Origin: Bryum argenteum
Taxonomy: Eukaryota; Streptophyta; Bryopsida; Bryales; Bryaceae
Direction: 5' to 3'
Length of the DNA: 64,000 bases
NCBI GenBank assembly: GCA_037043015.1
Contig: CM073322.1
Coordinates: 25,510,364-25,574,363, forward strand
This document shows, piece after piece, positions 34,932 through 44,815 of the stretch. Made by a program: the position numbers and the translations under genes. Position 1 is the stretch's first letter, and every line of letters starts with the position of its first letter. The notes under the pieces are model-generated. The model was not told where the DNA came from. It saw only the letters and a program-made list of their open reading frames with translations, and did no database searches.

Positions 34932-36555
34932 CAGTGTGTGGCAAAACTGAGTCAACCTTGTTGAAAGAGATTATTTGGCCGTCAATTCCTAACAACTCAA
35001 TAAATGAAATGACCATTTTTAACATGGAGGACATATAATATGGAGTGTATTAGTTGACATAGCATCCATGGTGACATATAAAAAAGTTATAAGGAGATAC
35101 ATGTCTTCCAACACATACACTTGGCTTGACTCAGTTTTGCATGGCATGCCATAATAAATGCAATGAAGTGGTAAAAAATGGATGGAAGACTTTTATGACC
35201 AGATTGGTATGGGCACAAGGAGTGTCTATCTTGACATACTCCATGTCAACTTAGTGCACATTGTAAGCAGAGTGTGATGACAGACCATGGTGCACTTAGA
35301 TGAGCTTTGTGGTAGTGCTCGAAAAGACCTTGATAACTCCATTTTGGTGATGTTGCAAGCTGGTAGGACTACAAGAGATGTAGCACATGAGTTGCAGGTG
35401 TCTCAGAGCCATGTTGCAAGACTTAGAAAGAAGAGATTATGTGATTTGTCAGCTAGTAGTGGTGGTAGACGACAAGTGCTAAGTGATGCACAGAAGAGAG
35501 CATGTGTTCGTGTTGTCACATCATGAGGTTTTGAAAATGCTACACAAGTTGCCCAACATGTACGCAAGGAATGCCACGTTACTGTGAGTGTTGATACAGT
35601 GCGAAGGACTTTACGTGCAGCAGGCTTGAGATCAAAAGTGAAGCAGAAGAAACCAAAATTGAACCAGAAACACATTAAGGATCGACTTGAATTTGCTAGG
35701 CGCCATCAACATTGGACCGTTGGTGACTCGAAGCATGTCATCTTTTCTGATGAGACCAAGGTAAATCGATTTTGCTCAGATGGTCGTAGTTGGTGTTGGA
35801 TTCGCAATGAACAATCTTATGATTCAAGACAAGTGCAAGAGACTGTGAAGTTTGGCGGTGGTTCAGTGATGGTATGGGGTTGCATGACATTCCATGGCCC
35901 TGGTATGTTATGTAGAATCGAAGGAAGAATGGATCAACATCAATATAAAGAAATCTTGCAAAGAGATTTATTGTATACCATCTCATGCATATGATCTTGA
36001 TCCTTCAAATTTGATTTTTCAAAGATGACAATGATCCCAAACATACAAAGAAAAAGTGTTCGCAATGGTTGAGATCACAAAATTTTGATGTTCTTAAGTG
36101 GCCTGCACAATCTCCTGACTTGAATCCAATTGAGCATCTTTGGGCTGGACTGAAACGTCGTCTTAACGAGTATGAAAGGGCTCCAACAGGAATTTTAGAA
36201 TTGTGGGAGCGTATTGAGGAGTGTTGGGCTTCTTTAGCAATAGAGGAGTGTAGGAGGTTGTATGAAAGCATGCCAAGGCGGATCCAAGCAGTTTTAGCCG
36301 CTAAAGGCAAGTGGACAAAATATTGAGTTGCTTTTTGATAGTGGATGCAAAAGTGAGTCAAGGAACATAGTTTCCTTTAAATGTAATTTTCTTGTACATT
36401 TCAATGTAAGAAGGAACTTCTTCTCCATCAAATTGTAGCCCATTCAAATTGCTATATTGCACAATTTACACATTCTAAAAATCTATTACCAAGTTTTCCA
36501 CATTGCTAATCAAGTTACGAATTTCAAGAGTTTGACTCGGTTTTGCCACACACTG
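34932..36555 (+). mobile_element. Tc1-type (DD34E) transposon with four terminal sites
   Basis: A 1624-bp element starting CAGTGTGTGGCAAAACTGAG, ending with its inverse (one mismatch in 24), and flanked by TA on both sides, the Tc1/mariner target. Each end also carries an inner inverted copy of the same site: ttgactcagttttgcat at 35126-35142 and atgcaaaagtgagtcaa at 36345-36361. Both reach exactly 211 bp from their element end. This resembles the paired-site (IR/DR) ends known for some Tc1 elements. It holds one broken transposase gene. The intact ends mean it could still be moved by an active relative. Confidence 0.93.
35287..36326 (+). pseudogene. Tc1-family transposase, broken by one stop and two frameshifts
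   Basis: The N-terminal paired-like helix-turn-helix region (MVHLDELCGSARKDLDNSIL, then RTTRDVAHELQVSQSHVARL) is followed by a TGA stop at 35524-35526 in an otherwise continuous frame. The catalytic core follows with D in IFSDETKV, GGGSVMVWGCMTFHGPG, D in DDNDPKHT, and E in SPDLNPIEHLW. Thirty-four residues separate the second D and the E, giving DD34E (Tc1 type; plant mariners are DD39D). Frameshifts near 35985 and 36022 break the core. The tail runs to TGA at 36326. Not functional as it stands. Confidence 0.9.
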
Positions 36556-36557
36556 TA

Positions 36558-38589
36558 TATATAAGAGTTGTATATAAGTTATCCTCAAATAACCAATTTC
36601 AAACGTCAAAGTAAATTGACTTCAAAATTAATAACAATAATTTTGGCTATAAGTTTTTCGTCAAAAAAATGATTTTACTGATTGTATACCTTATATGTTT
36701 CAAAAATATAGATTGCAACGCAATTTGGTCCGGAGATTATGATAAGAACAAGCAAGGTTCCTTCGTATCTACTTGTAACATTTTTGAAATAATCAAATGT
36801 GCATCCGAGTCATATAATTTATACAAGCTATCCCTCTTGTCGGACTTGTGTATATTGCGGTAGTGTCATGCTTCAAATAATAAAGGTATACATTATTTTT
36901 TCAACCATATGACTTTCTACAGAAGGTACACTTCACTTCACTTCATATGAAAACTTCATTGCACACTATATTTACTTCAACTTCAATGAAGTTCGCGATG
37001 ATGTTTGTAATACATTTTGATTAATTGGGAAAGATAATTGAAACATATTTTATGCAACATGAACTTAAAATGTCATAACCAATGTCAAAATCCACGTCAT
37101 TTATGACATTTTTTTGACATATAGCGAATATTGAACATTCTAAGAACAAAATAACTACGAGAAAACATGGGTTTGTCCTCATACTTACTAATTGTAAAGT
37201 TACGTTTCTATCAGTGACCTTCAATTGTTTGGATATCCACATCTCATTCAAGAAGATTGCACACATATTTGCATTTTAGCATTTTGTTGAGTCTGTGGAG
37301 CAATTTTTGACTATCTCCGTTCGATATGGTATACGCACATCATTGTTCAATATGTTACGTATATACAGGAATATAGTACACGTAGTAGTACCCTAGCGGA
37401 ATTTACAGGTTCTGCTACTTTGTAAGGATCATCACTCTACATGGCATCTATATATGTGAAAGGATTCATTTCTATTATTATGAATCAATATACTTCACAT
37501 TCACACTCTCATCATTTGTCTCTCCAAATCTAATAACCATGTAGCCTTTTTGTAATTTGTGTTAATAAGCTGATTGATATTATATCTTACATGTATGAAT
37601 CTTGTACAATTATAATCATAATAAATGTAATAAGAGAAATGAAGAATAATAAAGTGTGCAAGGAATGAAAGAGATGAGAGACAAGAGAATTAAATTTGAC
37701 GGTATGGGAGAATGAGAAAAGAATGATAAAAAAATGCGGGAATAAAACACGAGTTGTAAAAAACATGCAACACTGATTCTGGCCAAAAATTATTAAAGAG
37801 GACAAAATCTTGATACTTGAAGGTCACTTAGGCGTACTAGTACACAACTCTTGAAATATTTAAGGTTAAAAGAAAAAATTGTCATTTTTGTCTTCCTAAA
37901 ATCAAAAACAAATGTAATTGCAGGTATGGATTTGTTTGATATATATTCTTTATTGGACAATATAATTGTATTACTAGGTGACAATGTTCAATTTTTATAG
38001 ACTAGTTCACCTTTATGAGTCTCTTAAAGAAATGAAAAAAAAAATAAAATAAAATAAAATAAAATATATATCTAATTCAATGCAAAAGTTTTTAACACTT
38101 TTAGGTAGGTAAAATTGAAAAAAACTAATATGATAGTAAGTGTGACAAGTTAATTGCAAGTTATTGTGGTAATCAAAAAGATAATGTTAAATAATATCTA
38201 GATTACCAAATCTGACACTTACTTATTCAATACTTATTCAATACTTATCGGCAAAAAAATTCAAAACCTTAGATATTAATTTGAAAGAATTTTGCACATT
38301 TTTCTCACAAACTAAAGATGTCTACATCATTCATTGGACTGACATTCAATTCAAAAAATTTGCTTGTGAAATACCCAAAAACTTATTACAATTGTGTCTA
38401 ATAAGATTAAAAATTTATTAATGTCAATATTTATAACTCCATTGTTTATTACTATGGTTCTCTCAACTGGCTTGTCACATCTACATTTTGCACAAATGAG
38501 CTGCCAACATATTCACGAGATTTTTAAATAATTTTCCATGGCAATGCACTTTTTATAATTCACATTGAAAAGTTATTGACTTAGATAGA
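36558..38589. other. intergenic, no gene seen
   Basis: About 2 kb of AT-rich DNA with no supported gene. A pentanucleotide repeat, (AAAAT)n, lies at 38035-38065. Confidence 0.5.
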
Positions 38590-39060
38590 GTAGATAATAC
38601 GGACATTGGTTTCTCTGCACGCCACAAAACTATACCTATTTTTTTTTTACTATCCTATTTTTTTCCTCCGACGTCTTTTATGGTTGTTTTTTTAAAATAG
38701 TAGTTTCTTTCACCATTCTTGGCAAATCATTCTTATAATCCCTCTTGCATAAATGCCTTCCTCCAATAATTTCTCAAATAAGTCTATAGTGGTGTAAAAA
38801 TTATCCATAACGATTACAGGACTTTTTTCTTCAAGTTCAAAAACCATCAATTGCACTTCGCTGAAACTTCAACAATTTGGCTACTTTGTACAAAAATATT
38901 TGGAGCTTCTAAAGCAAAAATTGAATGTGAAGGTGTAAAGTCAAAATGTTTACTCTTCAATAAGATTCTTTAGTAGGCGTTGGTAGAGCTTCCATCTCTA
39001 CAAGGCAATATTTACAGATTTTGTTTACTTTTCAAACATACACTTTTGCCTTATATCATA
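38590..39060 (-). pseudogene. piggyBac-type transposase relic
   Basis: On the minus strand, short frames separated by stops and frameshifts give VIVMDNFYTTIDLFEKLLEE, then GIYARG and, one frame on, NDLPRMVKETTILKKQ, then LWRAEKPMSVLSTLSK. These match in order the piggyBac (DDE_Tnp_1_7) blocks around the second catalytic Asp (xxxDNFYTSxxLFExLLxxGxYAxGTIRxNRKGLP) and the following WxDxxPVxxLSTxH block. Weaker open sequence continues upstream to about 39060 (DFTPSHSIFALEAPNIFVQ). The first catalytic Asp region could not be recognised. The gene is long dead. The assignment rests on motif reading only. Confidence 0.55.
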
Positions 39061-42001
39061 ACATCAACATTATGAAATAACTCCTTACATTCTTGAGGGA
39101 AATAGATAGGTTGGCCTATTTTTTTTAATCACAAAGTGAAATAAAGCACCAAGAGCTCTTTTCGATTCAAACAAAGGCAAATCAAATCACCAAGAAATTA
39201 CTTCCATTCATGTGGCATCTCAATATTTTTTGGATTCAAAAGGGAGTGGTAGAACTTTATGCATGTTCACCAAATCTTTATATCATTCGTTATATCATAA
39301 ATTCTTATATATGATCCTTGATCACCACAAAAGTTTTTTGTCAATGATTCGTTCAAGAAAACTTTAAAGAAGAAGACTTATTGTATTGAGCATCATAGAT
39401 AAGATACAATTCCATCTATGCTATCATCTTTGGCCCAATACATTTTTTCATTGTGCCCAAAGAGTATAAATACGCTTGTTACAAAAAAAGGCATGCCAAT
39501 TTTCCGAATTCAATAAGGAAAAATATTTTTCTTATTTGCCTTAAAAAAAAATTTGCAACTTTTAAAGCTAATGTACAAACTTATAATTTTTTTATTTCAA
39601 TGCTACATTTCCACATTTAAACATTCTCGTCTATAATCTCAAAACAATTTCAATATTTTTTTGAGATGATGAGGATATGATTTTTTAGAGGAAGGGGCAA
39701 ACGATTAGCTCAAACCTATTACTACTTATAAAAAATATGAAAAGGAAAAGTATAGTAAATTATAATATACTTTGAAAAGGCATAATAGATTATCAATTAT
39801 TTATGTAATGAAGTATTATATAGCATTGGAAAGCATATATATTACTCTGTCATCTTCAACAATTATAGAAGAATAATGGAAAATTATATTATTTGAAGAA
39901 AATATGCAAAAAAAATGAATTTATAGAAATCAGTTCTTGATACAATTTAGAAGACAATCCTATAATACAAAAAGTTTTAGAAAAGTTGGTTGTAGAGTTA
40001 GTTAGGAGTTAAGATGCGATCCTATCACCATGAGAGATTATAAAGAGTCTTACAACGCTTTTAATTTCACAATTTTCTATTGATAAGAATTACAAATTTT
40101 TCTACAATAAGGTATTTACAATTTATTCTATTAAAAAATTCTTCTACAACAATCAATCAAACTTCTACTTCAAAAAATTTGATTCCATGCTCTAAGTTGG
40201 AAAAATATGTGATCACAAAGATTTAATTTCCAAATGTGAGAAGGAAAGTAGACTTTTAACCCTCTAATAATACTATTCTATAGGAGGCGTTGGTGGAGCC
40301 TTCATCAAAGGCATGGCATGAATCACATTCCTCAATATTGGCTTATATGTCTAAGTGGGTAATTTTTGCTTTTGGAGTGTACCGTCATTTCATGCATTGT
40401 TACATACCGTCTCAATTGTTGAGGGATACATTGCCAACACACCCAACTTATTAACCAACTCAAGTGCCATAGACTGTCAAAATTGGGAGATCTTTTACTT
40501 TGACAAACTCTACTAGGCTTTGTGAAACAAAAGCTTTTTCATAATTTTCATGACATAATTTTCATGACATAATTTTAACTTTTTAATTCAAGAAAGAATA
40601 TATCGACAATTATCATACAATTATATAACTAACTAAATAATAATTGTCATCAAAGTTATTTGAATAATATGAGAAGTTACTAGACTCTTAATTCCAATGA
40701 TTCCCTCTCAACGTATAGTTTACTTTAATACTTTCCTTCTCATTTTTTCAAATCGCTTTGTCTTCTTATTAACATATCTATATAAAAATTAAAATAAAAC
40801 ACCGATCTCAAAATAAGCATAATATTCAATATTACAATGTGATTAACAATATTATATCATTTAACATTACTCGTTATAATTGTGACTAAACAATTGTGAC
40901 TAAACGACAAATTCCGTGGGTGGGTAAGGATTTGTGGGAGCTACCAAGTTGACAGAAGCCTCCGCCTTCTCATTTGTGGCGAGGTTCATCTCACCGTATG
41001 AAGCTCAATTCAAAAGTTGGTCCTTCGTTGTTGCTAGAACTCGGGCATCATTTAGAGTTCAGTGGTAATCTCATGCAACAAAAAACATGTTTGGATTTAC
41101 TTCTTAATCTTGTTGAATCCTGCAAGTGAACAATTTTAGTAGTCATTCATTTTTAAACTATTGTTATTCCAAGTAAAAACAAATAACAAGTAAAAGTCCA
41201 TTGACATTAAATGAAATCCCAGTCTTTCGAGGTTTAATTTGGTTGTTGCTTCCAAATTGTGGGAAATGGGCGAGGTTAGCTTAAAAGATATAGGAAGACA
41301 ACAAAGGTCGGGCCAACTACAACTGCTATAGAGCACATGCGGCGGCATGCATATAGTGAAAGACTAATCGGTTGGTAAAGAGATTTTTGTTCTTAAACCC
41401 TTGGAACTAATAGTATAAGCCATATGATGCTTGACTTTGCTGAATGCTTACTACTATCATTCTGAATGGAATCTAGAATTGCATTGATAGTGATAGTATT
41501 TCTATCCTAGTACATTCAGAGTCCTTTACATCAATTTCTGCTTGAAAGCCCTAAATAGCATGGTATCTTGATAAATATCTTGATTGGACATATTGATGTA
41601 ATTAGTTTACTTAGAAGATCTATTAAGTGATCATCTCTATTTTATTTTTGAGCTTCTTAATAGATTTTGAGAGAGTTGGTTTAGTACTAATGTGCCACAT
41701 TATTTCTCTAGGTCCCTTGTTTTGGAGTTTAGATATTATTGTTGGAAAAATATTTAAGGTTTAATTATACTTTATTTAGAGTTGTTTGAGGAAGAATATA
41801 ACCATGTTCGGCAACAAGATTTTTATCAAAAACATTACACAAACGATGCTGATAATAATCTCTCTTGTTGCATAGTCCCTCTTTGTATTCATTTATAGGA
41901 AAGGAAATACACTACCTAACCACGCAGTTATTTTTGTACAATTAGATAATTACACTCCAAAAGAGGAAGTGAGGTTATGAAAAGAACAAGACAATAAACT
42001 A
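39061..42001. other. AT-rich repeat-derived DNA, no gene seen
   Basis: The stretch up to about 39.5 kb may be the decayed 5' part of the transposase relic. At 40255-40345 a block (tctataggaggcgttggtgg) resembles 38960-38995 (ctttagtaggcgttggtaga) and its surroundings, so a second fragment of the same repeat may lie there. Nothing else is supported. Confidence 0.4.
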
Positions 42002-42170
42002 TTAACCCCTAAATCTCCTTGTTGCAAAACACTCTGAGACACAAAATTTGACCTTCCCTTAGATCAAGCTCAAAAACTCTCAATCTAAGCATTATTTGAA
42101 GGATTCAACCGTAAGATCTCAAAGTTCACTTAACATTCTTCTTACATGCCAAATTAAGGGTTGAGGGGTA
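42002..42170 (-). mobile_element. TTAA element family F, copy 2 (truncated)
   Basis: TTAA at 42002-42005 followed by CCCCTAAATCTCCTTGTTGC. The sequence then follows the reverse complement of 19155-19414 through caaccgtaagatctcaaag and dies out near 42165. The second TTAA end is missing. Confidence 0.75.
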
Positions 42171-43090
42171 GTGACCTAAAGTGATTGATCACTTCTTCCC
42201 GAAGTTACAAATTAACTTAAATCTATCCTATTTGATAAGTCTGGATGTTTGTAAAAATCATATGTAGCTATAGAGGAAAAAAACATTCACCTTTAGCACA
42301 TTAATCACATAAATGGGAATAATTCTTAAATAACTACTTTCAACAAAAGAGAGGAGAAGTTATGACATACTAGTTAAGTAATCCATAGTATTGTGTCCAA
42401 ACAACCTGATATGTCAACAATGTGACGACCAACAAAACCAACCTTCCACTTTTATACAACAGAATACACCCCAAACAACCACTTTACAAGTTATTGGTTC
42501 TCGGTTCTTTGTTATAGAGTGTCCACCCTGAGAGGGGTTAGTAGTCCTATACCACTGTTGTTATGTCCTGTGGGCATACCATCAAGGGTAGGTCGAACGG
42601 ACACTATATTCACGCCAACCCGTAAGGGTCTGGTGTTCTTCTTCTTCTTCTTCTTCCATAGTATTGTGTTTCTTACTGTTTGTCATTTTGGAAAGGTAGA
42701 CATATTAGTACGGTGGTCAAACAAGGTGCTACCCTTATAAACAACGATTGTTAAATTTGGTAATATATTCCTATTTATTGCCAATGTAGAGGCAAATACT
42801 ATACGTACACAAGGTAGGTACCAATAATAGGAGGATATCGAAAAGATAACACATCAAAACATTTGAGATATTATTAAGGACCAAAAGAATATCTCAAATT
42901 TAAGTAACATGCTCAAATTAAGATATTATTTGTTGATACCCTTGCATCATTGATGAATTGTCATGCCCAATGCTGATGTACACTCGCTAAATAGAAGTTT
43001 TAATTGGGCAATATGTAAAAGCTAACTATTAGTTAGTTAAAGTAAAAGCTAGACAAAGTAAAAGATATCTATATTACAATACAGGAGGCT
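42171..43090. other. intergenic, no gene seen
   Basis: No supported gene. It contains SINE-like copy 4. Confidence 0.5.
42555..42656 (-). repeat. SINE-like short repeat family D, copy 4, with a (CTT)n tail
   Basis: Reverse orientation: gtcctgtgggcataccatca, gtcgaacggacactatattc, acgccaacccgtaagggtct, then a CTT repeat at about 42637-42656 in place of the TATC tail. Confidence 0.7.
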
Positions 43091-43420
43091 TTGTCTCACA
43101 CGACGGTTCCGCGCTGGAATCCGTCGTCGAGACGTGCCTCCTGTATCCACACTTCCCACTCAACCGCTCAACCAACCGCTCAATCAAGCACCCTAACCAA
43201 CCGCTCAATCAAGCACCATCAAGGCTTATTGGTGCACACCGACGTCCGCGAATTGTGTGGACAACGCACAGACGGCACCGCCATAGCTTGTGTTCAGGTC
43301 CTTTTACACTTGAATCAGCATCCATAAGTTGCTCGATGAAGGCACTTTAGGCCGTCTCCTCTCACAATAGAATTTATGCAATAGGTATTGCGGCCTTCAT
43401 CCTGCAACATACAACATTGT
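43091..43420. other. GC-richer patch with an internal repeat, origin unknown
   Basis: The phrase aaccgctcaatcaagcacc recurs within 43163-43220. One frame is open for 78 residues (43091-43327) but resembles no family. It could be an upstream exon remnant of the kinase pseudogene. Confidence 0.3.
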
Positions 43421-44209
43421 GAAGAATTTCTTAGAGCGGCAGCAGAATTTCTTGTAAAGCCTTCATTAGTACTGTTCATAGAAATATTTTTCAATCAATG
43501 AACATTGAAGCCACAAGTTGTCCTTTGGTCCATCCTCCAAACATTATTTGCCATACATCCTTCTAAACCGCATGGATATATGCGATGGTGGAATGCTGGA
43601 ACTTTGAGAAGTATGGTCTTAAAGTGCAATGGAAAATCACGTATGGAGCCAGGAGTAGATGCTGATGATGTGAAGTTGTTTCAAAGACTATGAATCCGAT
43701 TGTCTTGGCACTTTTTATTTGGTATGCTATTTTTGTATAAAAATGGTAGCATACATTGTGATTTGTCTCCCGACAACATCTTATTACACAAAGAAGAAGA
43801 TAATATATACATAGGTGTTTGTGATTGGGGATTTGCATGTAAGATAGAGTTTCCTCTGCTATCCAACTATGTATATCCATCACAAAAAGAATTGGAGGCA
43901 TATAGAATAAGACGGCCTTGGGTGGATCCATCTTTAATGAGTGTTTATGGATCAGAAGTAGCTAAATTTAGTTTAGCTACTGATGTGTATGTTACATCAA
44001 GGATAGCATCTTGGATTATAGGGCCTTTTGATGAAGACAGTGACATTTCATCCACAGATTATGAGATATACACTCATGGCCTACAGTTGCTCAGTAGTGA
44101 ACCTGCAAACGAACGTTATAATAGCCTTTTACAAAGAGTAAAGGGATTCCAACGGTCAATACCCATTTTGAGGAATGATCCAATGGAATGTTATCGTAAA
44201 ATAAAATAG
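43421..44209 (+). pseudogene. protein kinase remnant with HCDLSPDN and DWG motifs
   Basis: One plus-strand frame, interrupted by TGA at 43499-43501 and 43691-43693, shows kinase features in order: a possible helix C (EEFLRAAAEFL), a hinge-like MRWWNAGTLRSMV, the catalytic loop SIHCDLSPDNILLH (Arg of HRD replaced by Cys), and IGVCDWGFACK in place of DFG. The last 120 residues (GSEVAKFSLATDVYVTSRIA onward) resemble the C-lobe only loosely. The glycine-rich loop and the Lys strand are not found. Stops, altered motifs and the missing N-lobe argue for a pseudogene. A spliced gene with short introns over the stops is less likely because the frame is unchanged across both. Confidence 0.6.
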
Positions 44210-44589
44210 AGACCATGTTTGAGACCATTGATGTATATTTTATTATTCTAAATATATAAATTCGATATGTATTTCTTAATGTTTTTTGTATCAACTTATT
44301 TGAAGTTTATGAATGTTTTATAGCTTTAGGCAATCCAAGTTGAACGTGCTCAACGGCATGGGTCCCACTAGTTAGTTTATAATTATATACTTATTCATTT
44401 GTAAACTTAATTCTTGGGTTAATATCATTTTTCTTTTTATACATCTATTACATAAATACACCTTGAGCGACGTCACGGGAATAGGCAGTTTCACGGGAAT
44501 AGGCCATGTTCATGTAAGAGGGAACAGGCTTGGACCCAGTCATAAAGACTGTCACTCGCTCTCGGGGCCAGGCGGCTGGTGAAAACTAG

Positions 44590-44614
44590 ATTAGGGTTTT
44601 TTTAGAAACCCTAG
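44590..44614 (+). promoter_or_regulatory. inverted telo-box pair upstream of the SR45a-like gene
   Basis: attagggttt and aaaccctag face each other across a few bases, about 200 bp before the start codon. Telo-boxes (AAACCCTA) are frequent in plant promoters of ribosome- and RNA-processing genes. A further ttagggttt lies in intron 1 near 44956. Confidence 0.6.
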
Positions 44615-44815
44615 TGTGAACGGCTCTCGCAGTGATCGATCGATCGAGCGAGGAGACACACCCCACTTAGCCAATCTTCCTCATTTCCCTTTCCTTACGT
44701 CACTTTCACTAACACCTTCACACTGCCGTTGCGAAAACCCGAAACCTTGAGCTTCTTCTCCTCCTTATTCACATCAGTATTATTATCACGCTTCCGCTCA
44801 CATCCCCGATCCACT

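Noticed and set aside
40256..40345. TTAACCCTCTAATAATAC as another piggyBac-type end
   Set aside because: No partner end was found, and the block resembles internal sequence at 38.96 kb, so the TTAA is probably chance.
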